Counted from the stretch's first letter, positions 52,540 to 60,949 are shown. The stretch: DNA of 64,000 nt from Gammaproteobacteria bacterium (GCA_002746645.1 PDPU01000042.1:46242-110241); one strand, 5' to 3'. Translations and numbers: made by a program. The notes: generated by a model not told the origin, from the sequence alone.

Positions 52540-52745
52540 GGCACGGCAGGCAGGTCTCCTGGCTTGTATCGCCACGAGGAGCCCGGAGGTGGACACCACA
52601 TGCCCTGCAGCCCTTCCCGAACTTCTGCCACCTGGTGGCGTGGCTCAGTGGCCTGCTGCAGCTTCACGATACTCACAGTTGCGGGGGCAGCCGAAGCGTT
52701 TCACTTCGTTCCCTTTTGATCCTTTCGGAACCTGTCGAGCGGCAG
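52540..52745 (-). promoter_or_regulatory. Cobalamin (AdoCbl) riboswitch upstream of btuB
   Basis: On the minus strand the conserved cobalamin aptamer elements occur in order: GACAGGTTCC (from 52736), AAAAGGGAA, GCCCCCGCAACTGTGA (52688-52673), CCACTG (52651-52646) and the B12 box AGCCAGGAGACCTGCC (52564-52549). The aptamer ends about 210 nt before the receptor ATG. It should repress the btuB-lipoprotein unit when cobalamin is abundant. Confidence 0.93.
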
Positions 52746-52832
52746 CGATCATAGCATGGCAAGGCGTGCTCAGGCGCTGTCACGAGTGGTGGCAGATTCC
52801 GCCAGGGGAAAGCAGAACCGGACTGCGGCGAT

Positions 52833-53957
52833 CTACATCCCCCCGGATTTTGCCTGTGCAATCATCTTCGCAACGCGGGCTTTCAGACTATCGGGCACGG
52901 CTGCATCATCAAGCGCCAGGAATCCCTGAACGATCAGATCGCGCGCCGCGTCCTCTTCCATGCCGGCGGCCATCAGGTAGTTCAGCTTCGCGTCATCGAT
53001 CATGCCGACCGACGCTTCATGGCTCAGTTGCGAGCCTTCGGCCATGGCCTGAAGTGACGGTATCGCGAGGATCTCGCCTTCCTGACCCAGTTTCAGACCA
53101 TCACAGCCGAGGAAACCCTGTGAACCCGCTGCCTCACCGATCAGCAGCGAGTCATTGACGATGCGCCCTCCCGCCGACACCATGCGCGTCAGGTCTTCGG
53201 AGCGCGCTCCTGCGCCGGTCAGGTGGGTTTCACTGCGCATCAGCCGTTCCGTGCCCTCGGGCGCGAAACAGATTGCCTGAGACACCTCCACCGCGTCTTC
53301 TTCGAGCACCGTACGCGACTGACTGACCTGATGACGGATCGGCGACAGGGCGATGGATGTCGAGTTCTCGTGCACCCCTCTCTCCAGCCGTGAATGGCTG
53401 TAGGAATGAATTTCCATGCCCGGCCCCCAGTGTTCGATCGAGACCGACCGACAGCGTGATCCGGGCCGCATGTAGGTTTCGGACAGGGAGATGTGCCGCC
53501 CGCGATGCACTTCCGACGGGGCCGCCGCACCCGAGATCATCTCGACTTCGGCACCCTCGTCGATCAGGGTGATGTCATGGGTGAACTGCCGTGATTGCGG
53601 CGTTTCCATCAGGCTGAAGGTCTGTACCGGCAGACGGATCTTCGCGCCCGGCCTGACCCAGACGAAATGCCCCAGCGGGTCGTGCATGTGCTCGGCGATC
53701 ATGGCGATGTGTTCGTTTGCATCGGCATCGACAAGGCCGAACATCAGATCCTGTACGAATTCGTAGGTGTTGAGCGCCACTTTCAGCGGCATGATCTCGA
53801 CGCCGCTGTCGTTCGTCTGGGTGAGTCTGACTTCCGCATCGGTCAGGATGGCGGTCGCTGCGCGCGACGCCATGTCGTCGAAGCCGACCCCGGTCAGGGT
53901 GTCGCGTTCGGCATCGGTGAGCGTTGCGGCATCGGGTATTGCGACGGTATCGGTCAT
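52833..53957 (-). CDS. SufB/SufD-family Fe-S scaffold protein (minimal SUF type)
   Basis: A 374-aa SufBD-family protein that would form the beta-helix scaffold on which Fe-S clusters are built, working with the adjacent SufC-like ATPase. The core matches SufB in GSQGFLGCDGLKLG (Cys about 285, at the position of the E. coli SufB essential cysteine), LSHEASVGMID (His about 313, Glu about 314) and LNYLMAAGMEEDAARDLIVQGF. Length and the lack of the long SufB N-terminus fit the short SufBC systems called SMS. ATG 53957 was chosen over upstream codons because a Shine-Dalgarno-like GAGAAC precedes it and it follows the ATPase gene by 16 bp. No sufS, sufE or sufA is nearby. Confidence 0.83.
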   Translation of the reverse strand: MTDTVAIPDAATLTDAERDTLTGVGFDDMASRAATAILTDAEVRLTQTNDSGVEIMPLKVALNTYEFVQDLMFGLVDADANEHIAMIAEHMHDPLGHFVWVRPGAKIRLPVQTFSLMETPQSRQFTHDITLIDEGAEVEMISGAAAPSEVHRGRHISLSETYMRPGSRCRSVSIEHWGPGMEIHSYSHSRLERGVHENSTSIALSPIRHQVSQSRTVLEEDAVEVSQAICFAPEGTERLMRSETHLTGAGARSEDLTRMVSAGGRIVNDSLLIGEAAGSQGFLGCDGLKLGQEGEILAIPSLQAMAEGSQLSHEASVGMIDDAKLNYLMAAGMEEDAARDLIVQGFLALDDAAVPDSLKARVAKMIAQAKSGGM

Positions 53958-53973
53958 GTCTTCGTTCTCCTGT

Positions 53974-54705
53974 TCATGCCACTTGCGGAACCGTGTATCC
54001 GTGTGTCTGGATATGGGTGAAAAGCGTTGCCGGGTCGCCGGAATGCACCAGCCGGCCCTCATTGAGGATGTGCGCACAAGCTGCATCGACATGCGACAGG
54101 ATCAGGCCGGTATGGGTGATCACGAGGCCGGCACGCGGTCGGCCCTGCCGGTCGGGCGAACTGACCATTTCCCGGATGGCCTGACCGATGGCACGCACGT
54201 GCTCCAGGTCCACACCGCTTTCGGGCTCGTCGAACAGCATCAGCCGCGGGTCCTGCAGCACGAGTTTCAGCACTTCCCAGCGTTTGATCTCACCGCCGGA
54301 AAAGCCGACATTCATTTCGCGCGAGATGAAATCCTTCAGATCGAGCTTCTCCGCTGCCTCTGCCAGATGCGCTTCCGCCCCCAGCGACTCTGCGAACGCC
54401 TTGACCGTCACGCCATCCAGACTCGGAGGGCGCTGGAAGGCCATGCCGATGCCGGCCTCGGCGCGCGCACGCACGTCCAGATCGCGAATGTCCGCACCGT
54501 CGACAAGGATGCTGCCCGCAGTCACCGTCCATGGCGGCAGGCCCATGATCGCGGCCAGCAGGCTCGATTTTCCCGAGCCATTCGGCCCGAGCAAAACATG
54601 AGTTTCGCCGGGCATCACGCGCAGCGACAGATCTTTCAGGACGGTCTTGCCCGCAACGTCGACATCAACGTTGCACAGTTCGAGAATGGGTGTATTCGAA
54701 CTCAT
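53974..54705 (-). CDS. SufC-like Fe-S assembly ATPase
   Basis: A 243-aa ABC ATPase of the SufC type that drives the SufB-like scaffold. It has GPNGSGKSSLLAAIMGLP (Walker A; SufC proteins have a Met-Gly-x-P here), FQRPPSLDGV, signature GFSGGEIKRWEVLKL and Walker B LMLFDEPESGVDLEH, followed by VITHTG. The FSGGE-K-R-E pattern and DEPxSGxD separate SufC from transport ATPases. It is the first gene of the two-gene unit. Confidence 0.87.
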   Translation of the reverse strand: MSSNTPILELCNVDVDVAGKTVLKDLSLRVMPGETHVLLGPNGSGKSSLLAAIMGLPPWTVTAGSILVDGADIRDLDVRARAEAGIGMAFQRPPSLDGVTVKAFAESLGAEAHLAEAAEKLDLKDFISREMNVGFSGGEIKRWEVLKLVLQDPRLMLFDEPESGVDLEHVRAIGQAIREMVSSPDRQGRPRAGLVITHTGLILSHVDAACAHILNEGRLVHSGDPATLFTHIQTHGYTVPQVA

Positions 54706-54916
54706 TGCCTTCAGTGCTCCATGAGGTGATCACAGCGCTCACCTGTTCGCGCCTTCGGAAAGGCGGCCGCCAAGGCATGTCTGAACCGCGGTTCGGGGCC
54801 GACTGAGATTGGATGGTGTATCCGGCTGCCTTGCGGCTGTTCGGTCATCAGTCAATGATGAGCATACACCACTGGTGAAGCAGCACAAGCCGCTCGACGT
54901 TACGTGTTGACAGCCA
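54706..54916. other. Gap between Fic-type gene and sufC-like gene
   Basis: This 211-bp gap lies between two minus-strand genes, so it should carry the promoter of the sufC-like gene. It separates the conserved part of the window from the accessory stretch. No RNA gene or clear operator was recognised. Confidence 0.35.
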
Positions 54917-56329
54917 TCAGCCGATCTGCTCGGCAGGCAGTTCCGGCACGCAGGGTTGCAGCGGCTGATGCTGCCAGTGAATCTCCTTCCAGGCCGCATA
55001 GTCCGATGATCGCAGGCCATAGCGTGCCAGAACCCCATCGTGCAAGCGGCGGATTTCATCGACGATCAGTGCCAGCACGCCGGCCTGCTCGTTTTCGGAA
55101 ACACGTTCCGCCACGGCGATTCGAATGCAGGAAAGCGGTTCCAGCCGCGGCTGCGTGATGACTTCGCGGATGGTTCGCCTGATGAAATCACGCCAGGTCA
55201 GGCGCAGGGGATCGGGTTTCACCAGCTGCTGGCGTATCGCCAGATATTCGTGCGCGGAACGCTCGTAGGCCTGAACGTAGAGATCTCGCAACAGTTCCAC
55301 GCGGGCCATTTCGTAGCCGTCGAGTGTGGCAAGGCGGTAGGCCTGTTCCGACACGTCCAGAAACGTCAGCGGACAGAGGTTCGCACGGATCAGCGGCAGA
55401 TTTGCAGCCAGACGCGAGGTGCGCCTGTTGATGCCGACAAAGGGCTTCAGGCAGGGCAGGTGCACCAGCATGAAGAAGGATTGTTCGAACGGGTCGTCGA
55501 TCTGGCTGGCCTTGTCCAGAAGTACGTTCAGTGTGTCTTCGATCTGCGGCGGTGTCGAGAGCGGGTCATGAACGCCTTCGTCGGTATCGACGGAGGGCTG
55601 GCGAATCCGCCCCTCGTCCGTGGGGTCGGGCAGCAGGTTTTCCGCGAGCGCACCGTGCAGGTTCATGAGCGTGTAGCAATTGAACTCAGCGCTGTTGATG
55701 TTCCTGACCAGCAGTTCGATTGCTGTCTTGTGGTTCAGGATCATCTGGGTTTCGACGGCCGTCTTCTCCCGAGCGACCTTGCCATGAGCGATGAGTTCGC
55801 GCGCTTCCAGCCGGGAATAGGAGTTGCCTTCCAGATGGCTCGATGCCCACGACAGGTCGATCAGCAGCCGGTCGAGAATGGCGTGGCTGAAACTGCCTGC
55901 CGGCTCGTCAGCGTCGGTGGTTCTGCCTATTACGTGCAACTGCTGGCGCAGCGAATCCGGCAGATACCAGACTTCGTTGGGGCGGTAGGCATCCAGCAGG
56001 GCACGCTGGAAAGCTGCCGACATGTGCGCTTCGGGAAGCTGATCGATACCGGCCAGGAGGTTCTGGCTGTCGACGGATCGGGGAATGGATGAGGGGAAAC
56101 TGCCTGTTCTGGCCATTGCAGCACCGTTGCCGGCCTGGGTATCAGCACGAAAATATCGACGTGCCCGGCCATTGCCGAGGGCGGTGATCTGCCCGCTGTC
56201 GATCATTTTCGCGATCCAGCGTTGCGCTGTTCGCCGGGCGATGTCGGGGTGTGTGGTCAGCAATTCGGCCAGCGTGGTTCCGTTTTCCGATGCCCGAATG
56301 CTGTTCAGCAGGTCTGTTGCGAGTGGCAT
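54917..56329 (-). CDS. Fic-domain protein with N-terminal HTH and non-canonical active-site motif
   Basis: A 470-aa Fic-fold protein. Residues about 18-60 form a winged-helix/HTH (DIARRTAQRWIAKMIDSGQI). An inhibitory-helix-type motif is seen in SSHLEGN (residues 163-169), fitting (S/T)xxxE(G/N). The catalytic loop reads KPFVGINRRTSR (residues 295-306), where canonical Fic enzymes have HPFx(D/E)GNGRxxR, so the catalytic His is Lys and the acidic residue and both Gly are missing. AMPylation by the standard mechanism is doubtful. An inverted repeat upstream (56397-56427) could be its own operator. It is probably an acquired regulator or toxin-like protein. Confidence 0.82.
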   Translation of the reverse strand: MPLATDLLNSIRASENGTTLAELLTTHPDIARRTAQRWIAKMIDSGQITALGNGRARRYFRADTQAGNGAAMARTGSFPSSIPRSVDSQNLLAGIDQLPEAHMSAAFQRALLDAYRPNEVWYLPDSLRQQLHVIGRTTDADEPAGSFSHAILDRLLIDLSWASSHLEGNSYSRLEARELIAHGKVAREKTAVETQMILNHKTAIELLVRNINSAEFNCYTLMNLHGALAENLLPDPTDEGRIRQPSVDTDEGVHDPLSTPPQIEDTLNVLLDKASQIDDPFEQSFFMLVHLPCLKPFVGINRRTSRLAANLPLIRANLCPLTFLDVSEQAYRLATLDGYEMARVELLRDLYVQAYERSAHEYLAIRQQLVKPDPLRLTWRDFIRRTIREVITQPRLEPLSCIRIAVAERVSENEQAGVLALIVDEIRRLHDGVLARYGLRSSDYAAWKEIHWQHQPLQPCVPELPAEQIG

Positions 56330-56396
56330 GACGTTGTGGCGCAGTTCCTGTGCATTTGAGTTGAGTCTAGCAGGCTATTTCGGATTGTGAAAGGAG

Positions 56397-56427
56397 ATTG
56401 GCGCGGTTTATGTCAATCTGCGCCAAT
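56397..56427. promoter_or_regulatory. Inverted repeat upstream of the Fic-type gene
   Basis: ATTGGCGC (56397-56404) and GCGCCAAT (56420-56427) form a perfect 8-bp dyad with a 15-bp spacer, 68 bp before the Fic start codon. A promoter-like TTCACA-16-TAGACT on the minus strand lies between the dyad and the gene. Binding by the Fic protein's own HTH is a reasonable guess. Confidence 0.6.
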
Positions 56428-56573
56428 GGGGCGTAATGCGACTGAAAAGAGGGTGTGACCTGGCTTTTTGGATCAACAGATCGGGTGACAGTGGTCCTCA
56501 TTCCACAGGGCATCCGCTCCGGCAACATCGCGATTTCCGATGGCAACGCTGTCGTTGCCGCCTTGTGAAATCT

Positions 56574-57932
56574 CTAGAACAACCCCAGCAACAACCACCA
56601 GAGATAGTCCAGAGGAAACAACACAAGCACGGTCAACAACGCAAGTGGCATCAGTATCTGCAACATGCTGTTCAGAGGAATTTTCCCCATTTGCATGGCC
56701 AACACCAGGGGTGGAGCCTGATAGGGAAAGAAAACCGTGGAAAAGCCCAATACCTGAGTCATGTATACCGCCGTTGGCGCCCAGCCGCTCATATGAGCGA
56801 AATCCGCCGTCATTGGCGTTAGAATGGCCGGTGTCCCGGGTAGTGTCACCAGCAACGACAAGGCGGTCGAGAGCAGCGAAAACACGGTAAAATTGCCTGC
56901 GTGATGATCAGGGGCAAGTGGCAACAGCCGCAAACCTCCTTCAACGACAAGGGTTGCCAGGCCACTGTGGTAAACAACGGCTCCAAGGCTCACAATGGCG
57001 GCAATGTAGAAAAGCGTTTCGCTGCTCAGTGCCTGCAGCGGCTTCCCGGGGGTCAACTGCAAACCCGGCAACAGACACAACAGCGCTCCGGTCATGGCTA
57101 CCCACGCCGTACCGATGCCGTGCCATGGCTCGCTGATCCATAGCAACAAGGTCATGACCAGCACGCCGATGAGGCGCCTTTCCCGATCGGACAGTTTCGG
57201 CAGATCCCTTTTCACGAGGACAGGATCTTCTGCTCGATGGAAACACATCACCAACAATACAATCAATACGAATTTCAAAAGACCCAGTACCGGAAAATGC
57301 AGCCACAGATAGTATCCGTATGTCGGCGCATCGTCGAAAAGTGTGTTTACCAACCCCAGCAGGATGTTATTCGGCACATTGGCGGGAAGCACGGTAAAGG
57401 CGGGCAGGAAGGTCGAGAGCACCGCTGCCAGCAGGATTCCATTGCGGGCCTGCGTGTTGTCCCTGTAGCCCAGGCGTTCGGTCAGTGGCAACAGCACCTG
57501 CAGCAGCACGGCAACTCGCCCTATTGCCGATGGCATGAAAAATATCAGCACCAGCCCCAGCAGCGCGCAGCTTGACACGGCACGTCGATAGCTGGTCATC
57601 AGCGGTACAAGAAATGCGGCCAATCGTTCACCCAGGCCAGTGTGATTGATCGCCAGGCCGATAATGGATCCTGCTACCAACAACCACATGGCCGGAGAAA
57701 ACATGCCGGACAGGAATACCGATGGCGCAACGATATCGGCAATCGCACACAGGACAAAGAAGAGCAAGGCCGTAAACCACTGTGGCAGGGCTCCGGTTGC
57801 CCACAGGACAATCGTCAATCCAACGATGCACGCGGCCTGCATTGCACTGGACACAGGCAAGACCGTCACTGCCAGAAGTGTCAACCCGATGGCAGAAGAA
57901 CAAAAAACCAGTGAGATTGCTGACTTGTTCAT
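56574..57932 (-). CDS. SLC13/DASS-family anion transporter
   Basis: Polytopic inner-membrane protein of 452 aa with about 11 hydrophobic segments, resembling divalent anion:sodium symporters (CitT/SLC13 type). Visible features are LFFMPSAIGRVAVLLQVLLP in the first half (at the position of the SNT substrate motif) and FLPAFTVLPANVPNNILLG. In the second half VTLPGTPAILTPMTADFAHM sits where the second SNT motif would be. The substrate cannot be read. It stands alone in the accessory stretch, with lower GC and different codon use than neighbours such as the ccm genes. Confidence 0.82.
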   Translation of the reverse strand: MNKSAISLVFCSSAIGLTLLAVTVLPVSSAMQAACIVGLTIVLWATGALPQWFTALLFFVLCAIADIVAPSVFLSGMFSPAMWLLVAGSIIGLAINHTGLGERLAAFLVPLMTSYRRAVSSCALLGLVLIFFMPSAIGRVAVLLQVLLPLTERLGYRDNTQARNGILLAAVLSTFLPAFTVLPANVPNNILLGLVNTLFDDAPTYGYYLWLHFPVLGLLKFVLIVLLVMCFHRAEDPVLVKRDLPKLSDRERRLIGVLVMTLLLWISEPWHGIGTAWVAMTGALLCLLPGLQLTPGKPLQALSSETLFYIAAIVSLGAVVYHSGLATLVVEGGLRLLPLAPDHHAGNFTVFSLLSTALSLLVTLPGTPAILTPMTADFAHMSGWAPTAVYMTQVLGFSTVFFPYQAPPLVLAMQMGKIPLNSMLQILMPLALLTVLVLFPLDYLWWLLLGLF

Positions 57933-58198
57933 GATTGACGAAGCACAAATGCACTTTCGTTGCCCGCCGATGATTCGAGTTCAGACGCGTGTTCGGAAAT
58001 GGGCCTCAAGAACTGAATGGCCTTCTGAGCGCTCTCCGAGGGTCAGGCTCCTGTCGTTGTACACACCTCACAGCAGTGGCGGGTTGTTGTACATGAAGCG
58101 CATGCCGGCAGCAGCAAATGACATGAGCTTTTCGATGCCTCGCCAGAGCATATTCGCACCTGGTTCCCGTCGCTCATGAAGGATCTGTCTGCCTTGAT
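57933..58198. other. Non-coding DNA upstream of the SLC13 gene
   Basis: No gene is supported here. The stretch lies between the SLC13 start codon and the transposase remnant and presumably contains the transporter promoter, but I see no clear motif. Confidence 0.35.
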
Positions 58199-58393
58199 GG
58201 CGGCGGGTTGTTCGAGCTGGTAAAGCTTCCCGGGGGGCAGTCTACCAAAGGGATGGTGACGACATTTCCTGTTGTGGAAAGCGAAGTAGTCGCCGATCCT
58301 CTGGCGCGCATGAGCAACGCTGTCGCAGGCGCCGGTATGAACCTCTTCGTGCTTCGATGGACCCTGCACGCACTCCATGAACACGTTGTCGAC
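58199..58393 (-). pseudogene. IS3-family transposase remnant (C-terminal fragment)
   Basis: Reading on the minus strand, VDNVFMECVQGPSKHEEV, HTGACDSVAHARQRIGDYFA and FHNRKCRHHPFGRLPPGKLY match the end of IS3-family integrase-type transposases (consensus VDNVFVERLWRSVKYEEVYL, then AYDSVxEAR and FYNxxRPHxxLxxxTPxxVY). Only about 65 residues survive, with many substitutions and no partner ORF or terminal repeats. It abuts the 3' end of the oxidoreductase gene and marks past insertion activity in this stretch. Confidence 0.75.
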
Positions 58394-58462
58394 TCAGCGC
58401 GTTGGCCCACAAGCCCACTATTGGCGTTCGTGGGAAAGCCATCGGCAAGTCTTGTCCATGGC

Positions 58463-59362
58463 TCAGGGAATCAACAGCACTTTGCCGCGCATGCCACCTT
58501 GTTCGAAGTCCGCGTGAGCCTTGTCTACCTGTGAGAGTGGGTAGGTGTGCCCGATCGGGACGGTGAGGGTTCCCCGGGCAATTTGCTGGGCAAGCTTGCC
58601 GAGCTGCTCGCCGTTCTCCTGCACGAAGCTCATCTTCGGAACGATGCCGTTTTCCGGCTCCGGCTGCGGGCGGTTGACGATCGAGACAAACCCGCCGCCA
58701 TCGCGAACGCTCGCGATGGTCCCCGCGATTCCGGCGCAATCGAACACCGCGTCGAACGTCTTTGCCGGCACGCTCGCGGCAGTGTCGTAGACGGCAGCCA
58801 CGCCCAGCGCAGTCAGATCGTCCGTGTCGCTCGGCCGAGCAAGCCCAGCGACCTTGTGACCGTCCTGCAGCAACAACTGTACAGCCACACGCCCAACCCC
58901 TCCGGCAGCACCGGTGACGAGCACGTCTGCCTTCTCGGGCAGGCTGATCTCGTTCAGCATTTGGGCTGCCGTGAGCACGACGAGTGGCGCTGCGGCTGCC
59001 TGCTGCAGGCTGATTCCCTCGGGAACCAGGGCAAACAATTCCCGGGGCGAGCTCACGTATTCGGCGTAGGTTCCCTGGGTTCGCAGGTGCTGCGCGATCA
59101 TGCCCATCACGAGGTCTCCCTCGTGGAACCGAGTCACGCCGGCCCCGACTGCGTCCACCGTGCCGGCTACGTCCCAGCCGAGTACGGACGGAAAGGTGAT
59201 GTTCAGATCCAGCGAATCGGATCTGGTCTGCACATCCACGGGATTGACGGCTGCCGCAGCAACCTTCACCCGGATTTCGCCGGGTCCAACCTCCGGCATT
59301 GGAATATCGGTGACCTGCAGTTCCGATGCGGATCCTGTTCGATGAATGAGTGCGGCTTTCAT
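58463..59362 (-). CDS. NAD(P)-dependent quinone-oxidoreductase-like MDR protein
   Basis: A 299-aa zinc-free medium-chain dehydrogenase/reductase of the quinone oxidoreductase type. The N-terminal GroES-like part contains VAAAAVNPVDVQTRSD and VLGWDVAGTVDAVG; the Rossmann part has VLVTGAAGGVGRVAVQLL. No structural-zinc cysteines are present. The protein ends GGMRGKVLLIP, typical of the group. A TetR-family gene is divergently transcribed 183 bp away and probably controls it. Reaction on a small electrophile or quinone is inferred from the family. Confidence 0.88.
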   Translation of the reverse strand: MKAALIHRTGSASELQVTDIPMPEVGPGEIRVKVAAAAVNPVDVQTRSDSLDLNITFPSVLGWDVAGTVDAVGAGVTRFHEGDLVMGMIAQHLRTQGTYAEYVSSPRELFALVPEGISLQQAAAAPLVVLTAAQMLNEISLPEKADVLVTGAAGGVGRVAVQLLLQDGHKVAGLARPSDTDDLTALGVAAVYDTAASVPAKTFDAVFDCAGIAGTIASVRDGGGFVSIVNRPQPEPENGIVPKMSFVQENGEQLGKLAQQIARGTLTVPIGHTYPLSQVDKAHADFEQGGMRGKVLLIP

Positions 59363-59445
59363 GAGTGCGACCTTTCCTGAAGATGTCGTAGGAGATTCCG
59401 GTCTGTACGAAATGCTCTCGGGATCAAGCTAACACAATTCGTGGA

Positions 59446-59470
59446 ACGATCGCTACACAAATGAGATCGT
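59446..59470. promoter_or_regulatory. Candidate TetR operator
   Basis: An inverted repeat ACGATC (59446-59451)/GATCGT (59465-59470) lies in the 183-bp divergent gap between the oxidoreductase and TetR genes. Position fits a shared operator, but the dyad is short. Confidence 0.4.
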
Positions 59471-59545
59471 GTTGTTTCGGCGGAGACAGGGTGGCTCGAG
59501 CGTATGATTGTCCCGCTCGATGACAACGAAGGTAGGTGATTCCTT

Positions 59546-60154
59546 ATGGCTGGCAGGTGCGGCCAAGGTCGGCGGTTCGATACCCAGAAGGCGCTGGACG
59601 CCGCAGTGGAGGTCTTCTGGCGTCACGGATATGAGGGAACATCCATCTCTGTCCTGACCAGCGCGATGGGCATCACGGCCTCGAGCCTCTACGCGGCCTT
59701 TGGGGGCAAGCGGCAACTATTCGATCTGGTTGTTGAGCGCTACATGGCCACCAAAGGACGATTCGCGCGCCTGGCTTTCGAGCAGGAGACGCACGCGCTG
59801 CCCCTGATTCGTCGGCTGCTCTTTGAAGCGGCTCGCCAGTACACCAACCAGGATGGCCAAGGGGGGTGCCTGTTGGCCAGCACCGCGACGTGCGTGACAG
59901 ACGCGAACTGTGACATCGAGAAGCAACTCGAACAGCGCCGCAACGCTTATGTGCAAGGTATCGAAGACGTCGTGCGCTCAGATATCGACGCCGGTGTGCT
60001 TCCAGACGCCGCAGAACCCCGGATGATCGCCAGCTTCGTTGGTGCCGTCCTGCTGGGCATGGCCCAGCGAGCCAGAGATGGGGCCACGGAACAAGACCTC
60101 ACCGAAACCGCAGAGATGGCTTTCGCGCAAGTTCAGCAGGCCTTCAAGGGGTAG
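59546..60154 (+). CDS. TetR-family transcriptional regulator
   Basis: A 202-aa repressor. The N-terminal HTH is clear in ALDAAVEVFWRHGYEGTSIS and ASSLYAAFGGKRQLFDLVVE, which also matches the AcrR/NemR-type group. The C-terminal ligand domain has GCLLASTATCVTDANCD, with cysteines that may sense electrophiles as in NemR-like regulators; this is inference. AGGTAGGTGA lies upstream of ATG 59546. Its 3' end overlaps the extended tail of the opposite AbiEii ORF. Confidence 0.88.
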   Translation: MAGRCGQGRRFDTQKALDAAVEVFWRHGYEGTSISVLTSAMGITASSLYAAFGGKRQLFDLVVERYMATKGRFARLAFEQETHALPLIRRLLFEAARQYTNQDGQGGCLLASTATCVTDANCDIEKQLEQRRNAYVQGIEDVVRSDIDAGVLPDAAEPRMIASFVGAVLLGMAQRARDGATEQDLTETAEMAFAQVQQAFKG

Positions 60155-60949
60155 GTGGCCGGTGAATCGAGTTTCACCGGCAGCCATCGTTGGCCGGCAG
60201 ATGGTGAACCTGCAGGGCGGATGCCGCCGCTCGTCCCAGGCCGCTGCTGATCCTGTCGCGGTCCCAGTTGTCTTGCGTCGATCGAAGGTTGCCCGAATCG
60301 CGCGCCTCAGGGTGTCGCCGTCGAAGCCCGTATGGCGCGACAGGATCCAAAGGTCGAAGTAATCCTTCATTCGGCTGTTGGCGATACCCAGCGATGCCAA
60401 CGCCTCCAGCTTTTCTGCCACCACGGTGTAACGCGGATAGACGCGCAGTTTCGGCGCCGCGAATTCCGAAAGCATCACGGGATACCGGACATCTTCCGGC
60501 CCTGGTGTGACAGCATCGCCGAAGCCGATGTCGACCTGAATCTGGCAGCGTGCTCCATCGATCAGTCCGAGCAAGGTGACGCGAACGCCGGCGTAGTTGG
60601 CTTCCTTGCGAATCTCCGTTGCATGAACGGTGTCCGGTCGAAACGTAACACCGTCGTCAGTCTCCATCGCGCAGACGTCCTTGAAGACGGCCTCCAGGTG
60701 CGGCAACTCGGCCGAACCAAAACCCGGAAAGTCCGCGTCCCGCGTTGGCCGATGCGGGATGTCGAACCACAAGTCGAAGAGCAGCGCGCCTTTCAGCAGG
60801 AACTGGTCGGCATGGGGCGAGACGCTGAGCCGGTAAAGCAGCCGCTCAAGGGCGTATCGGATCAAGACCAGATTGAAGTCTTGCTGGGTCTCGCGGGCAC
60901 GGATGAGCAGACGAGCCCGCACCGAAGCAGCCGTGTTGCGCTGGTTCAT
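59978..60949 (-). CDS. AbiEii-type nucleotidyltransferase toxin, abnormal C-terminus
   Basis: Toxin component of a type IV AbiE toxin-antitoxin/abortive-infection module, a nucleotidyltransferase-fold protein. The first 228 residues match the family: LLKGALLFDLWFDIPHRPTR, then DAD (residues 71-73) as metal-binding acids, QIQVDIGFGDAV and AEKLEALASLGIANSRMKD. After about residue 228 (nt 60265) the sequence becomes unrelated and Arg/Pro/Gly-rich, runs through a hairpin and overlaps tetR by 177 bp. The normal C-terminal helices appear missing, so the gene may be truncated or rearranged. ATG 60949 overlaps the antitoxin stop (ATGA), the usual operon form. Confidence 0.78.
   Translation of the reverse strand: MNQRNTAASVRARLLIRARETQQDFNLVLIRYALERLLYRLSVSPHADQFLLKGALLFDLWFDIPHRPTRDADFPGFGSAELPHLEAVFKDVCAMETDDGVTFRPDTVHATEIRKEANYAGVRVTLLGLIDGARCQIQVDIGFGDAVTPGPEDVRYPVMLSEFAAPKLRVYPRYTVVAEKLEALASLGIANSRMKDYFDLWILSRHTGFDGDTLRRAIRATFDRRKTTGTATGSAAAWDERRHPPCRFTICRPTMAAGETRFTGHLPLEGLLNLRESHLCGFGEVLFRGPISGSLGHAQQDGTNEAGDHPGFCGVWKHTGVDI
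60158..60181. terminator. Hairpin between convergent tetR and abiEii genes
   Basis: GCCGGTGAA-tcgagt-TTCACCGGC is a perfect 9-bp stem with a 6-nt loop, starting 4 bp after the TetR stop codon. There is no T-tract, so its role as terminator is only likely by position. It lies inside the anomalous tail of the abiEii ORF. Confidence 0.5.

Noticed and set aside
58208..58534. 108-aa plus-strand ORF near the oxidoreductase gene
   Set aside because: It is antisense to the IS3 transposase remnant and the oxidoreductase 3' end, which explain the sequence better.
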